NCBI RefSeq assembly: GCF_001544495.1
Contig: NZ_FCNZ02000004.1
Span: 248,001 to 312,000 of the forward strand
DNA from: Caballeronia telluris
Lineage (GTDB): Bacteria > Pseudomonadota > Gammaproteobacteria > Burkholderiales > Burkholderiaceae
Direction of reading: 5' to 3'
Length of the DNA stretch: 64,000 nt
The position numbers were made by a program, and so were the translations under genes. The stretch's first letter is position 1. Each line of letters starts with the position of its first letter. A model generated the notes under the pieces. It saw only the letters and a program-made list of their open reading frames with translations. It searched no databases and had not been told where the DNA came from. Positions 22,376 through 31,253 of the stretch are shown here, one piece after another.

Positions 22376-23107
22376 TCAGGCGGCGACACCCGACGAATCG
22401 CGCTCGAGCTGTTCTACTTCGTCCCCGTAGAGATGCAGCAGCCGGTAACCGCTCTTGTAGACCGGTTGCAGCCGGAAGTGATTGACCGGCTCGATGTCGA
22501 GCGCGAGGCGCAGGCGCGACACGTGGCTGTCGATGGTGCGCGTGGTTTCGCGGAATTCGCGGCCCCAGACCATCGCGAAGATGTGATCGCGCGACAGCAC
22601 GCGCCCGACGTTCGAGAAAAACAGCATCGCGAGCCGGAACTGCGTGCCGCTCAGTTGCACCGGCTTGCCGCGCACGGTCACGCTCTGCTGGCGCGCGTCG
22701 AAGTGATAGCAGCCGACGTCGATGCTCGCGGACGTCTGCGCGGGATACGCGCGCCGCAACAGCGCCTCGACGCGCGCGCCGAATTCGGCGGCGCGCACCG
22801 GGTGGGCGAGGAAGTCGTCGGCGCCGGCGGTCAGCGCGCGCACGATGTTGTGCTCGGCGCCGTCGGCGGTCACGAACATCACCGGGACGCGTTCGCCGAA
22901 GCTCGAACGCACCGACTTCAGCAGGTCGAGGCCACACAGGCCGGTGGAATGCCAGTCGAGGATCAGCATGTCGACGGTCGAGCGCGACATGGCTTTCGAG
23001 AGCACGAGGCCGTCGCCATAGACAACGCAGGTATGGCCGAGCCGCTTGACGAGTTCGCCAAGCAGGAGACGGTGAGTGGGATCGGTTTGAAGAACGGCGA
23101 CACGCAT
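22376..23107 (-). CDS. OmpR-type response regulator with altered receiver
   Basis: This is a 243-aa regulator with an N-terminal receiver (Asp51 in LILDWHS) and a C-terminal winged helix (residues ~150-230: VQLSGTQFRLAMLFF, RTIDSHVSRLRLAL). The conserved switch Lys is replaced: where xKPF is expected it reads AHPV. The N-terminal acidic pair is also reduced (QTDPT). Phosphorylation may be weak or absent. No sensor kinase gene is adjacent. The ATG at 23107 was chosen where receiver homology begins; the frame extends much further upstream without protein-like sequence. Confidence 0.85.
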   Translation of the reverse strand: MRVAVLQTDPTHRLLLGELVKRLGHTCVVYGDGLVLSKAMSRSTVDMLILDWHSTGLCGLDLLKSVRSSFGERVPVMFVTADGAEHNIVRALTAGADDFLAHPVRAAEFGARVEALLRRAYPAQTSASIDVGCYHFDARQQSVTVRGKPVQLSGTQFRLAMLFFSNVGRVLSRDHIFAMVWGREFRETTRTIDSHVSRLRLALDIEPVNHFRLQPVYKSGYRLLHLYGDEVEQLERDSSGVAA

Positions 23108-23541
23108 GAAATCGGGCCCGGTGAGTCGGAAAATGCGGCGACAAGGATTCCGGGACCACCGGAGCTTGGTTCGCCTTGGCCCCGGAAGCAGTCGCGTCAC
23201 AAGGCCAATACAGAGGCGAATTCTGAAGAAGGGCCCGAGCGTGTCACATTGGATAAGTCTTATTTTTTTACACAATGTGATGTGCTTACGAAGTGCCTGC
23301 ATCGGTGCACAGCGCCTTATCCTGTAACATCCGATGTTTGGCAAAAAGTTCCCGCCTTGGCCCTGCCACCCGCAGACCGTGAAGGCAGGCTGCGCCGCGG
23401 CTCCGAGCCGCGCTTCGCGGCCGCGGTTTTCGCGCTGATCCGGCGCAGCTTTTCCGCAGTCGGGCGATGCCTCGTCCTGCGCGCTCCCACACGTTCCAAC
23501 GCCGTGCGCGCGGCTTTTCCATTTACCGACGACTTTCATCG
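23108..23541. other. Divergent intergenic region, AT-rich island
   Basis: This 434-bp gap between the response regulator and an MFS gene contains an AT-rich stretch (about 23250-23285, with seven consecutive T) that stands out from the high-GC surroundings. It probably holds the promoters of both genes, but I cannot name exact boxes. Confidence 0.4.
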
Positions 23542-24843
23542 ATGCAAGCAACACCACTCAACGGCGCCGTTCCCGCCGCTGGCCGCGCGCTCACGCGCGG
23601 CGACTATAAAACCCTGTCGCTCGCGGCGCTCGGCGGCGCGCTCGAGTTCTACGACTTCATCATTTTCGTGTTCTTCGCGCCGGTGATCGGCCAATTGTTC
23701 TTCCCCGCGTCGATTCCCGACTGGCTGCGCCAGTTGCAGACCTTCGGCATTTTCGCGGCCGGCTATCTCGCGCGGCCGCTCGGCGGGATCATCATGGCGC
23801 ACTTCGGCGACCTGCTCGGCCGCAAGCGCATGTTCACGCTTTCCGTGCTGCTGATGTCCGTGCCGACGCTCCTGATGGGCCTTTTGCCCACTTACGCGTC
23901 GATCGGCCTGATGGCGCCGGTGCTGCTGCTCCTGTTTCGCGTGATGCAGGGCGCGGCGGTCGGCGGCGAGGTGCCGGGCGCGTGGGTGTTCGTGTCCGAG
24001 CACGTGCCGTCGCGGCACATCGGCTACGCGTGCGGCACGCTGACCGCGGGTCTCACGGCCGGCATCCTGCTCGGCTCGCTGATCGCGGCGGCCGTCAACC
24101 GGAATTTCGCGCCTTCGGAAGTCGCGGATTACGCCTGGCGCGTTCCGTTCTTGCTCGGCGGCGTCTTCGGATTGTTCTCGGTTTATCTGCGCCGCTGGCT
24201 GCATGAAACGCCGGTATTCGCTGAATTGCAGAAGCGCAAGTCGCTTGCGGCCGAGATTCCGCTGAAGGCCGTCCTGCGCGACCACGGCCGTGCCGTGATC
24301 GTCTCGATGCTGCTCACGTGGATGCTGTCGGCGGCGATCGTCGTCGTGATCCTGATGACGCCGACGCTCCTGCAGAAACAGTTCCACATTCCCGCGGCGA
24401 CGGCGCTGATCGCGAATTGCGTCGCGACGCTGTGCCTCACGATCGGCTGCGTGCTCGCCGGCGCGATCGCCGGGCGCGTCGGCGCGGGCAAGACGATCTT
24501 CGTCGGCGGGATCGCGCTCGCGATCTCGTACTACACGCTGTTCCAGCAACTGGCTGTCGATACGTCCGTGCTCGTGCCGTGGTACGCGTTCACGGGCTTC
24601 ACGGTCGGCGTGATCGGCGCGATTCCGTTCGTGATGGTCAAGTCGTTTCCGGCGGTCGTGCGCTTTTCGGGCATTTCGTTCTCGTACAACGTCGCCTACG
24701 CGATTTTCGGCGGCCTTACGCCGATCGTCGTCTCGCTGATGATGAAATCCAATCCGATGGCGCCCGCGCTGTACGTGGCGGCGCTGTGCGTCGTCGGCGC
24801 GTTGACGACGCTTTTCATCCGGCACGCGCCGGAAAAGCACTGA
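23542..24843 (+). CDS. MFS transporter, metabolite:H+ symporter type
   Basis: This 433-aa 12-span inner-membrane transporter begins its first span at residue ~25 (GALEFYDFIIFVFFAPVIGQLF), in the style of ProP/ShiA-like symporters. The loop motif GDLLGRKRM follows span 2, and RVMQGAAVGGEVPGAW lies in span 4. The substrate is probably an organic acid or osmolyte, not determinable here. The ATG at 23542 has no strong ribosome site; 25 extra in-frame codons upstream look non-coding. Confidence 0.85.
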   Translation: MQATPLNGAVPAAGRALTRGDYKTLSLAALGGALEFYDFIIFVFFAPVIGQLFFPASIPDWLRQLQTFGIFAAGYLARPLGGIIMAHFGDLLGRKRMFTLSVLLMSVPTLLMGLLPTYASIGLMAPVLLLLFRVMQGAAVGGEVPGAWVFVSEHVPSRHIGYACGTLTAGLTAGILLGSLIAAAVNRNFAPSEVADYAWRVPFLLGGVFGLFSVYLRRWLHETPVFAELQKRKSLAAEIPLKAVLRDHGRAVIVSMLLTWMLSAAIVVVILMTPTLLQKQFHIPAATALIANCVATLCLTIGCVLAGAIAGRVGAGKTIFVGGIALAISYYTLFQQLAVDTSVLVPWYAFTGFTVGVIGAIPFVMVKSFPAVVRFSGISFSYNVAYAIFGGLTPIVVSLMMKSNPMAPALYVAALCVVGALTTLFIRHAPEKH

Positions 24844-24870
24844 AGGCCGGGCATTGGCGGTTTTGCGGCA

Positions 24871-24898
24871 AGGCGCGCCTTCGGGCGCGCTTTTTTTT
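24871..24898 (+). terminator. Intrinsic terminator after the MFS gene
   Basis: GCGCGCC (24873-24879) pairs with GGCGCGC (24884-24890) around TTCG, followed by eight T. Confidence 0.88.
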
Positions 24899-24970
24899 GC
24901 CTTCGCCACGCGCGGCCACGTTTCACGCCATCCGGAAACATCGCGTGCGCGACGCGCCTACGATGTCCAC

Positions 24971-26413
24971 ATGAACTCGAACCCCACCTCCCCTTCCTCC
25001 GGCCTCGACGCGCGGCACCTGCTGATCGTCGGTGCGACGAGCGTCGGCTTTGTCGTCTCGCAACTCGATGTGTCGATCGTCAACGTCGCGCTCGCGAGCA
25101 TCGCCCACGACCTGAACGCGAGCCTCGCGAGCCTGCAATGGACCGTCGACGCCTACGCCCTCGCCTTCGCCGCGCTGATGCTCTCGGCGGGCGTGCTCGG
25201 CGAGCGCTTCGGCGCGCGGCGGCTGTTCGTCGCGGGGCTCGCGCTCTTCGCGCTGGCGTCGCTCGGCTGCGCGTTCGCGGCCGATGCGCCGCAACTCGTC
25301 ACCGCGCGCGCGTTGCAGGGCGTCGGCGCGGCGGCGATGCTGCCGAATTCGCTCGCGCTCCTGAACCAGTCCTGCGGCGACGACCGGCGCCTGCGCGCGC
25401 ACGCGGTCGGACTCTGGACGGCGGCGGGCGCGGTGTCGATCGCAGCGGGCCCGATCGTCGGCGGCATGCTGATCGCGGCGTTCGGCTGGCGCGGGATTTT
25501 CTGGGTCAACCTGCCGCTCTGCGCGGCCGGCATCGCCGCGACCTTCGTCTGGGTCGACGACACGCCGCGCGCGGCGCGCGCAAGCGGCGTCGATCTGCCC
25601 GGCCAGGCGCTCGCGATCGTCGCGCTGACGGCGTTCGTCGGCGCCATGATCGAACTGAGGCCGCGCGGGATCGCGCATCCGCTGGTGCTCGGCGGGATCG
25701 CGCTCGCGATCGCGGCGGGGATCGCGTTCGTCGCCGTCGAAAGGTGGAGCGCCGCGCCGATGCTGCCGCTCTCGCTCTTCGCGGACCGCACGTTCAGCGC
25801 GGCGGTCGTGTTCGGCGGGCTCGCGAACCTGACCTATTACGGGATGGTGTTCGTGCTGAGCCTGTATTTGCAGCGCGTGCTCGGCCATACGCCGTTGCAG
25901 ACGGGCCTCGCGTTCCTCCCGCTGACGGGCGGCTTCCTGCTGTCGAATCTGGCGAGCGGCCCGGTGGTCGCGCGGTTCGGCTCGCGCGGGCCGATGATCG
26001 CGGGCGCGCTCATCGACGCAGCCGGTTTCGCGGCGCTCATGTTCGTCGGTGCATCGACGTCGACCGCCGCGCTGCTGCTGCCGTTCCTGCTTATCCCGAC
26101 CGGCATGGGTCTCGCCGTCCCCGCGATGACGACGGCCGTCCTCGGCACGGTCGGGCAGGAGCGCGCGGGGACGGCGTCGGCGGTGCTCAACACGGCGCGG
26201 CAGTCGGCCGGCGCGATCGGCGTCGCGGCGTTCGGCGCGCTCGCGGGCCACGCCACGGACGCGAGCCAGACGGCGAGCATCGTCGCGGGCGTGAAGGGGT
26301 CGGCGGGGATTTCGGTGGCGCTCCTGATCTGCGGCGCGCTGACGGCGCGCCGGGTGCGCAACGCCGGGCAGCCGGCGGCGAAAGGCATGGCGGGCCAGGC
26401 GCCACGGCCGTGA
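24971..26413 (+). CDS. MFS drug exporter, DHA2 (14-span) family
   Basis: This 480-aa proton-driven efflux transporter shows VVSQLDVSIVNVALASIAHDL in span 1 (motif D1), WTVDAYALAFAALMLSAG, GERFGARRLF (motif A) and RALQGVGAAAMLPNSLALL, which together define EmrB-like DHA2 exporters. The length and hydrophobic pattern fit 14 spans. No membrane-fusion partner is adjacent. The substrate is unknown. The opposite-strand frames here are artefacts. Confidence 0.9.
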   Translation: MNSNPTSPSSGLDARHLLIVGATSVGFVVSQLDVSIVNVALASIAHDLNASLASLQWTVDAYALAFAALMLSAGVLGERFGARRLFVAGLALFALASLGCAFAADAPQLVTARALQGVGAAAMLPNSLALLNQSCGDDRRLRAHAVGLWTAAGAVSIAAGPIVGGMLIAAFGWRGIFWVNLPLCAAGIAATFVWVDDTPRAARASGVDLPGQALAIVALTAFVGAMIELRPRGIAHPLVLGGIALAIAAGIAFVAVERWSAAPMLPLSLFADRTFSAAVVFGGLANLTYYGMVFVLSLYLQRVLGHTPLQTGLAFLPLTGGFLLSNLASGPVVARFGSRGPMIAGALIDAAGFAALMFVGASTSTAALLLPFLLIPTGMGLAVPAMTTAVLGTVGQERAGTASAVLNTARQSAGAIGVAAFGALAGHATDASQTASIVAGVKGSAGISVALLICGALTARRVRNAGQPAAKGMAGQAPRP

Positions 26414-26582
26414 CAGCGCGGCCGGCATGGGCTTGCCGCGCCGCGCGCGGAGTTGGTGAAAACGCCGAAGGACCGCCCCGGCGTCCCATCCCGATCATCC
26501 GTCGCGGGAACGCCCCTTGCAGCGTCAAGCAAGCGCCCATCGTGCAAACGCGCGGCCCGCAGGCCGCTTGAGGAAAGCCGAC

Positions 26583-26732
26583 ATGTCCACGCCGCCCGAT
26601 TCCCCGCCGCTCGATCCCGATCCGGACGAGTTGCTCGACCCCGACGCATCGCCGAATCCCGACGATCCGGACCTGCCCGACGGTCCCGATTCCGTCGCGC
26701 CGTTCGCACCCGGCGATTCGCCCCGCGCCTAA
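26583..26732 (+). CDS. Asp/Pro-rich microprotein (49 aa)
   Basis: MSTPPDSPPLDPDPDELLDP and the following residues are almost entirely P, D, S and A, with six DPD/PDP-type units. GAGGAAA lies before the ATG. Such acidic disordered small proteins occur in this bacterial group. It could equally be a GC-skewed chance frame. Confidence 0.45.
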   Translation: MSTPPDSPPLDPDPDELLDPDASPNPDDPDLPDGPDSVAPFAPGDSPRA

Positions 26733-26805
26733 GCGCGCCGCGCGCCGATGCAAAAGCGCCCGCATCGCGAAACCGCGACTGGGCGCGAGTATGGCAGCAG
26801 CGGGC

Positions 26806-27078
26806 CTACAGGCTCGTGGTCTGCACTTCGCCGGTTTCGAGCGCGCGCTCGATCAGCGCTTCCTGCTGCGCCTTGCGCACCGCATCGGCGACGAAACTCT
26901 CTGGTGCTTCCACTTCCGCCTTGATCGCGCCGATGATGCCGCTCGCGTCGACGATCACGAGCGACTCCGCCGAATCCGCGCGGCTGATGATCACGCGCTG
27001 CGGCCCGCCGCCCTCCGCGATGCTGGCGCAGAACGCCATCCGCTGTCCGCCGATGGTTTGCTCGAAGGTATGGATCAT
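26806..27078 (-). CDS. Conserved hypothetical protein (90 aa)
   Basis: This is a 90-aa protein (MIHTFEQTIGGQRMAFCASI, ...RVIISRADSAESLVIVDASG) with an alternating beta pattern followed by a helical C-terminus. It ends ALETGEVQTTSL. It lies downstream of the XRE regulator on the same strand. I do not recognise the family. Confidence 0.65.
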   Translation of the reverse strand: MIHTFEQTIGGQRMAFCASIAEGGGPQRVIISRADSAESLVIVDASGIIGAIKAEVEAPESFVADAVRKAQQEALIERALETGEVQTTSL

Positions 27079-27221
27079 CGCTTTCTCGCCCTTGTCTGAT
27101 GCTTCGTTAAATGGTTCGCCGGGTCGTGCTTCCGGCGCTCTTGCTTCATCGCGAACGACGCGCGGCCCTGTTTCACTGATCGGCGGCCCGGCCGGAGGTT
27201 CCATTTCGCCTGCGCCGCCCG

Positions 27222-28046
27222 TCACGCGGATGCCGTCGCGCGCAAGGCGGCGGCGGTCTCGGCGTCGGCGGGAAAGAACGCCTCGATCGCCAGTTCGGAC
27301 AACGTGATGTCGACCGGCGTGCCGAAGACCGTCGTCGTGCTGAAGAACGACAGCACGCCCGCCGCCGTGCGCAACCTGAACGGCACGACGACCGCGTCGA
27401 TCTCGCCGTGCATACCGTGAGCAAGCCCCGCGCCCGCATGCGGCGGCGCCGGATACGACTCCAGTTCGCTCAGCAAGTCGGCCAGCACCGGATCGCCGGA
27501 AACTTCGATCTGGCGCCGCACGCGCGCGAGCAGATGCGCGCGCCACTCGTGCCAGTTGACGATCGCGCCGGCGAGCCCCTTCGGATGCAGCGACAGGCGC
27601 AGCACGTTCACGGGGCCTTCCAGCAGCACCGGATCGGCGAGCGCGACGAGCGGCGCCACGGCCGCGTTGGCGGCCATCATCGTCCAGTGGCGGTCGACGG
27701 CCAGCGCCGGATACGGCTCGTGGCCCTTCAGCACCAGATCCACCGCCCGGCGCGCCGCGGTCAGTTGCGGATCGGCGAGATTGCGCTCGCGATACAGCGG
27801 CGCGTAACCCGCCGCGACGAAGAGCGTGTTGCGCTCGCGAAGCGGCACGTCGAGCTGTTCGGCGAGGCGGATCAGCATCTCGCGGCTCGGCACCGAACGG
27901 CCCGATTCGACGAAGCTCAGATGGCGCGTGGACACCTGCGCGTCGCTCGCGAGATCGAGCTGGCTCAGTCTTCTGCGCTGCCGCCATTCGCGCAGCAAGG
28001 CGCCGACGGGCTTGCGCGGCGCGGCGTGGGCAAGGGTCGAGTTCAT
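27222..28046 (-). CDS. XRE regulator with MmyB-like ligand-binding domain
   Basis: This is a 274-aa regulator. The N-terminal HTH (residues ~15-65: LLREWRQRRRLSQLDLASDA, STRHLSFVESGRSVPSREM) is followed by an MmyB-like domain (residues ~100-265: DRHWTMMAANAAVAPL, VNVLRLSLHPKGL, NWHEWRAHLLARVRRQ). Such proteins often bind fatty-acid-like ligands and control short-chain dehydrogenases; none is adjacent here. It diverges from motA across a 290-bp gap. Confidence 0.85.
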   Translation of the reverse strand: MNSTLAHAAPRKPVGALLREWRQRRRLSQLDLASDAQVSTRHLSFVESGRSVPSREMLIRLAEQLDVPLRERNTLFVAAGYAPLYRERNLADPQLTAARRAVDLVLKGHEPYPALAVDRHWTMMAANAAVAPLVALADPVLLEGPVNVLRLSLHPKGLAGAIVNWHEWRAHLLARVRRQIEVSGDPVLADLLSELESYPAPPHAGAGLAHGMHGEIDAVVVPFRLRTAAGVLSFFSTTTVFGTPVDITLSELAIEAFFPADAETAAALRATASA

Positions 28047-28228
28047 GACGGCGATCATAGTCGAAGCGTGTGCGGGCGTTCCATTCCGCCAAGGCCAAAC
28101 CATCGTGAAAGGCACCGATTTCGGCACGCTCGACGATAACGAACGCATCGTGTCAATCAAACGCGCGGCGCGGTGTTGTAAAAACTACCTACAAAACGTT
28201 TGCCGACAAACTTTCTTTCCTCCCGCCC

Positions 28229-28255
28229 TAAATCTCCGCCCAACCACGCCGTTAA
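28229..28255 (+). promoter_or_regulatory. Sigma-28 (FliA)-like promoter of motAB
   Basis: TAAATCTC (28229-28236), an 11-bp spacer and GCCGTTAA (28248-28255) match the flagellar sigma-28 consensus TAAAGTTT-N11-GCCGATAA. It lies 80 bp upstream of motA, where a class-3 flagellar promoter is expected. Confidence 0.75.
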
Positions 28256-28335
28256 GACCAGAGACGACTTTGCGCAAGGTACGGCCACCGAATTTCGGAT
28301 ATTGCGCAAAGCCCCGGACTCTCGCGGAGAAAGAA

Positions 28336-29205
28336 ATGTTTGTTGTAATCGGATGGGTGTTGGTCATCGGCTCGGTGATCGGAAGTTTTGTCGGCGTTGG
28401 CGGGCATCTGGCCGCGCTCGTGCAGCCGTTCGAGTTGCTGTGTATTTTCGGCGCGGCGGTCGGCGCGTTCGTCGTGTCGAATCCGATCGCCACGCTGAAG
28501 AAAACGCTCAAGGCGCTCCCGGGCATCTTCAAGAGCGGCGCGTACACGAAGGAGAAATATCTCGCGCTGATCGCTCTGCTCTACGAACTGCTTCAGAAGG
28601 CGCGCAAGGAAGGCATGATGGCGCTCGAAGCAGACGTCGACGCGCCCGAAGCCAGCCCGCTCTTCCAGAAATATGACGACGTGATGAAGGATCATCACTT
28701 GCTCGATTTCATCGTCGACTATCTGCGCATGATGTCGAGCGGCAACGTGAACGCGCTCGAAATGCAGGACCTGATGGACGAGGAACTCGAAACGCACCAC
28801 ACCGAGGCTTCCATCGCCGCGAACGCGATCCAGAAGATGGCAGACGGCCTGCCCGCGTTCGGCATCGTCGCGGCGGTGATGGGCGTCGTGCACACGATGG
28901 GTTCCGTCGGCGCGGCGCCCGCCGTGCTCGGCGAGATGATCGCCGGCGCGCTGGTCGGCACGTTCCTCGGCATTCTGCTCGCGTACGGCTTCATCGGGCC
29001 GCTCGCGGACCTGCTCAACGCCAAGGGCCAGGCCGAAGCCAAGCCGTATCAGTGCGTGAAGTCGGTGCTGCTCGCCTCGATGAATGGCTATGCGCCGACG
29101 CTCGCCGTCGAGTTCGGCCGCAAGGTGCTCTTCACCGCCGACCGCCCGAGCTTCAAGGAACTCGACGACGCCGTGCGCGCCACCAAGATGCCGAAATCGG
29201 CCTAA
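28336..29205 (+). CDS. motA: Flagellar motor stator protein MotA
   Basis: This 289-aa inner-membrane protein forms, with MotB, the proton-conducting stator that turns the flagellar motor. It has four spans: residues ~2-22 and ~32-50, then the pair ~170-192 and ~200-222. The large cytoplasmic loop between the pairs carries the torque-generating charged residues (KEKYLALIALLYELLQKARKEG). The ATG at 28336 follows GGAGAAAG. The length is normal for the family. motB follows after 24 bp. Confidence 0.96.
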   Translation: MFVVIGWVLVIGSVIGSFVGVGGHLAALVQPFELLCIFGAAVGAFVVSNPIATLKKTLKALPGIFKSGAYTKEKYLALIALLYELLQKARKEGMMALEADVDAPEASPLFQKYDDVMKDHHLLDFIVDYLRMMSSGNVNALEMQDLMDEELETHHTEASIAANAIQKMADGLPAFGIVAAVMGVVHTMGSVGAAPAVLGEMIAGALVGTFLGILLAYGFIGPLADLLNAKGQAEAKPYQCVKSVLLASMNGYAPTLAVEFGRKVLFTADRPSFKELDDAVRATKMPKSA

Positions 29206-29229
29206 TTTTCGCATCGAACGGACGAGATC

Positions 29230-30207
29230 ATGGCTGAAAAACCTTCACGCGACCCGCTGCAATCCGTGCTCGCGCCGACCGTCGTCGTGCGCCGCAAGAA
29301 AAAGAGCGGCCACGGCGGCCATCATGGCGGCGCATGGAAGATCGCCTACGCCGACTTTGTCACGGCGATGATGGCGTTCTTCCTGCTGATGTGGCTGCTC
29401 GGCTCGACGTCGAAATACGACAAGCAGGGCATCGAGGACTACTTCAACACGCCGCTTGCCGCCGTGTTCGGCGGCAAGGACGGCAGCGGCGCCGCGCATA
29501 CGAGCGTGATCGAGGGCGGCGGGCGCGATCTTTCCAGCTCGCGTCCGGGCGAAGCCAACAAGAGCCAGACGCAGCCGGTGCCGCCGTCGATCGCCCGCGC
29601 CGCCGTCGCCGCCGACGACGCCCAGCGCCTCCAGCAACTCAAGCAGAAGCTCACCGCGCTCATCGAGAACACGCCGGCGCTGCGCGCGTTCAAGGACCAG
29701 ATTCGCATCGCGATCACGAGCGAGGGGCTGCGCATCGAGATCGTCGATTCGCTCAAGCGGCCGATGTTCGCCTCCGGCAGCTCGCGCCTCGAAGGCTACG
29801 TGACGACGATTCTTTCGCAGATCGGCGCTTCGCTGAACGACGTCGACAACCGCGTGTCGATCGCCGGCCACACCGATGCCGTGCCCTACTCCGGCGGTCA
29901 GGCAGGCTATTCGAACTGGGAACTGTCGGGCGAGCGCGCGAACGCCGCGCGGCGCGCGCTGGTCGCGGGCGGCATGAGCGAACGCAAGGTGCTGCAGGTG
30001 CGCGGCCTCGCCGAAGTGCTGCCGCTCAACAAGGACGTCGCCGACGAGCCGACCAACCGGCGCATCAGCATCCTCGTGCTGAACAAGGCGGCCGAACAGG
30101 CATTCTTCAGGGATGGCGGCCGCACGGCCGTCGATGAGACAAAGGCCGTGACCGAAGGCGTGATGCCGGTGGCGGAGACGGCGGCGGTGACGGGCAAGTC
30201 GTCGTAG
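29230..30207 (+). CDS. motB: Flagellar motor stator protein MotB
   Basis: This 325-aa protein anchors the stator to peptidoglycan. Its single span (residues ~37-57, WKIAYADFVTAMMAFFLLMWL) contains the essential proton-binding Asp. The C-terminal OmpA-like domain (residues ~165-290) has RPMFASGSS, IAGHTDAVPY, NWELSGERANAARR and NRRISILVL. A His/Gly/Lys-rich cytoplasmic N-terminus is typical. It is co-transcribed with motA. Confidence 0.96.
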   Translation: MAEKPSRDPLQSVLAPTVVVRRKKKSGHGGHHGGAWKIAYADFVTAMMAFFLLMWLLGSTSKYDKQGIEDYFNTPLAAVFGGKDGSGAAHTSVIEGGGRDLSSSRPGEANKSQTQPVPPSIARAAVAADDAQRLQQLKQKLTALIENTPALRAFKDQIRIAITSEGLRIEIVDSLKRPMFASGSSRLEGYVTTILSQIGASLNDVDNRVSIAGHTDAVPYSGGQAGYSNWELSGERANAARRALVAGGMSERKVLQVRGLAEVLPLNKDVADEPTNRRISILVLNKAAEQAFFRDGGRTAVDETKAVTEGVMPVAETAAVTGKSS

Positions 30208-30533
30208 ACCGGAAGCTCGACATCGCGGGCGCCGCGACCGGCGATTGTTCGACGAGTCGCGCGCGGCCCCAAATCCGCCATGCGATCGCCGGACGCTCCG
30301 GCGATCGACTCCTCGCGCAATGCGAGACTCGCGTTGCAGCGTCATGCTTTGTGATCCCAATCAATGCATTCGAGTCCGCTCTCAATACAATCGCGTTTCC
30401 GTCCGGCCCCAATTGACGAAACGCGTTGCGATAAACTTAGCTTTCCAGATTGATCAGGTCAGCACACCGGCCATCACCGCGCGTCTGTACGTCATCGAAA
30501 GGGTCGCCCTTCCCCGCGTTCGACTGACGTTTC
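30208..30533. other. Intergenic region upstream of the four-gene envelope operon
   Basis: This 326-bp gap separates motB from the ABC ATPase gene and should hold the operon promoter. A TTGACG box near 30414 is visible but no well-spaced -10 is convincing. There is no gene I can support. Confidence 0.35.
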
Positions 30534-31253
30534 ATGATCGCCACACTGCATTCGGTCGACAAGACCTACTGGCTCGGCAAGATCGCATTGCCCGCACTTC
30601 GAAACATCAGCATCGGCATCCGGCCCGATTGCTTCACGGTCATCGCCGGGCCCTCCGGCAGCGGCAAGAGCACACTGCTCAACGTGCTCGGCGGCATCGA
30701 CCGTCCCGATCGCGGCGAAGTGGAGATTCGCGGGCAACGGCTCGGCCAGCTCGACGACGACGCATTGTCGGATTTTCGGGCCGCGCATCTCGGCTTCGTG
30801 TTCCAGAACTTCAATCTTCTGCCCGTTCTGTCCGCTTACGAAAACGTGGAATATCCGCTGGTTCTCGCGCGCACCGACGCGGCCACGCGGCGCCGGACGA
30901 CGATGGACCTGCTCGAACAAGTCGGTCTCGCCGACAAGGCACGCCACCTCCCCGGGGAACTGTCGGGCGGCCAGCGGCAGCGGGTCGCCATCGCCCGCGC
31001 GCTGATCGCACGCCCGCAACTCGTTCTGGCCGACGAACCGACCGCGAACCTCGACAGCCACACGGGCGACTCGATCCTTGCACTGATGCGCGAGATGCAG
31101 CGTGAGCACCACGTTTCCTTCGTGTTTTCTTCTCATGACCACCGCCTGATCGAAGCAGCCGACGACGTGATCGAGATACGCGACGGCCGCATCGCGGCAG
31201 TGCGCCGGCATCGCCAGGCGCAGACGTCCGCCCGCGCGGAAGCGTTCGCATGA
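30534..31253 (+). CDS. ABC transporter ATPase, LolD/MacB type
   Basis: This 239-aa ATPase powers the FtsX-type permease encoded next to it. It has Walker [10 protein letters not shown] (residues ~39-47), a Q-loop in [10 protein letters not shown], the signature [15 protein letters not shown] and Walker [13 protein letters not shown], with the H-loop in FSSHDHR. The sequence groups with LolD/MacB mechanotransmission ATPases rather than importers. Its stop overlaps the permease start (ATGA). It begins a four-gene operon ending with an outer-membrane barrel. Confidence 0.92.
   Translation: MIATLHSVDKTYWLGKIALPALRNISIGIRPDCFTVIAGPSGSGKSTLLNVLGGIDRPDRGEVEIRGQRLGQLDDDALSDFRAAHLGFVFQNFNLLPVLSAYENVEYPLVLARTDAATRRRTTMDLLEQVGLADKARHLPGELSGGQRQRVAIARALIARPQLVLADEPTANLDSHTGDSILALMREMQREHHVSFVFSSHDHRLIEAADDVIEIRDGRIAAVRRHRQAQTSARAEAFA

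Noticed and set aside
28111..28127. Copy of the hydroxyproline-locus motif GATTTCGGCAC upstream of motA
   Set aside because: Only one half of the dyad is present and the neighbours are unrelated; probably chance.
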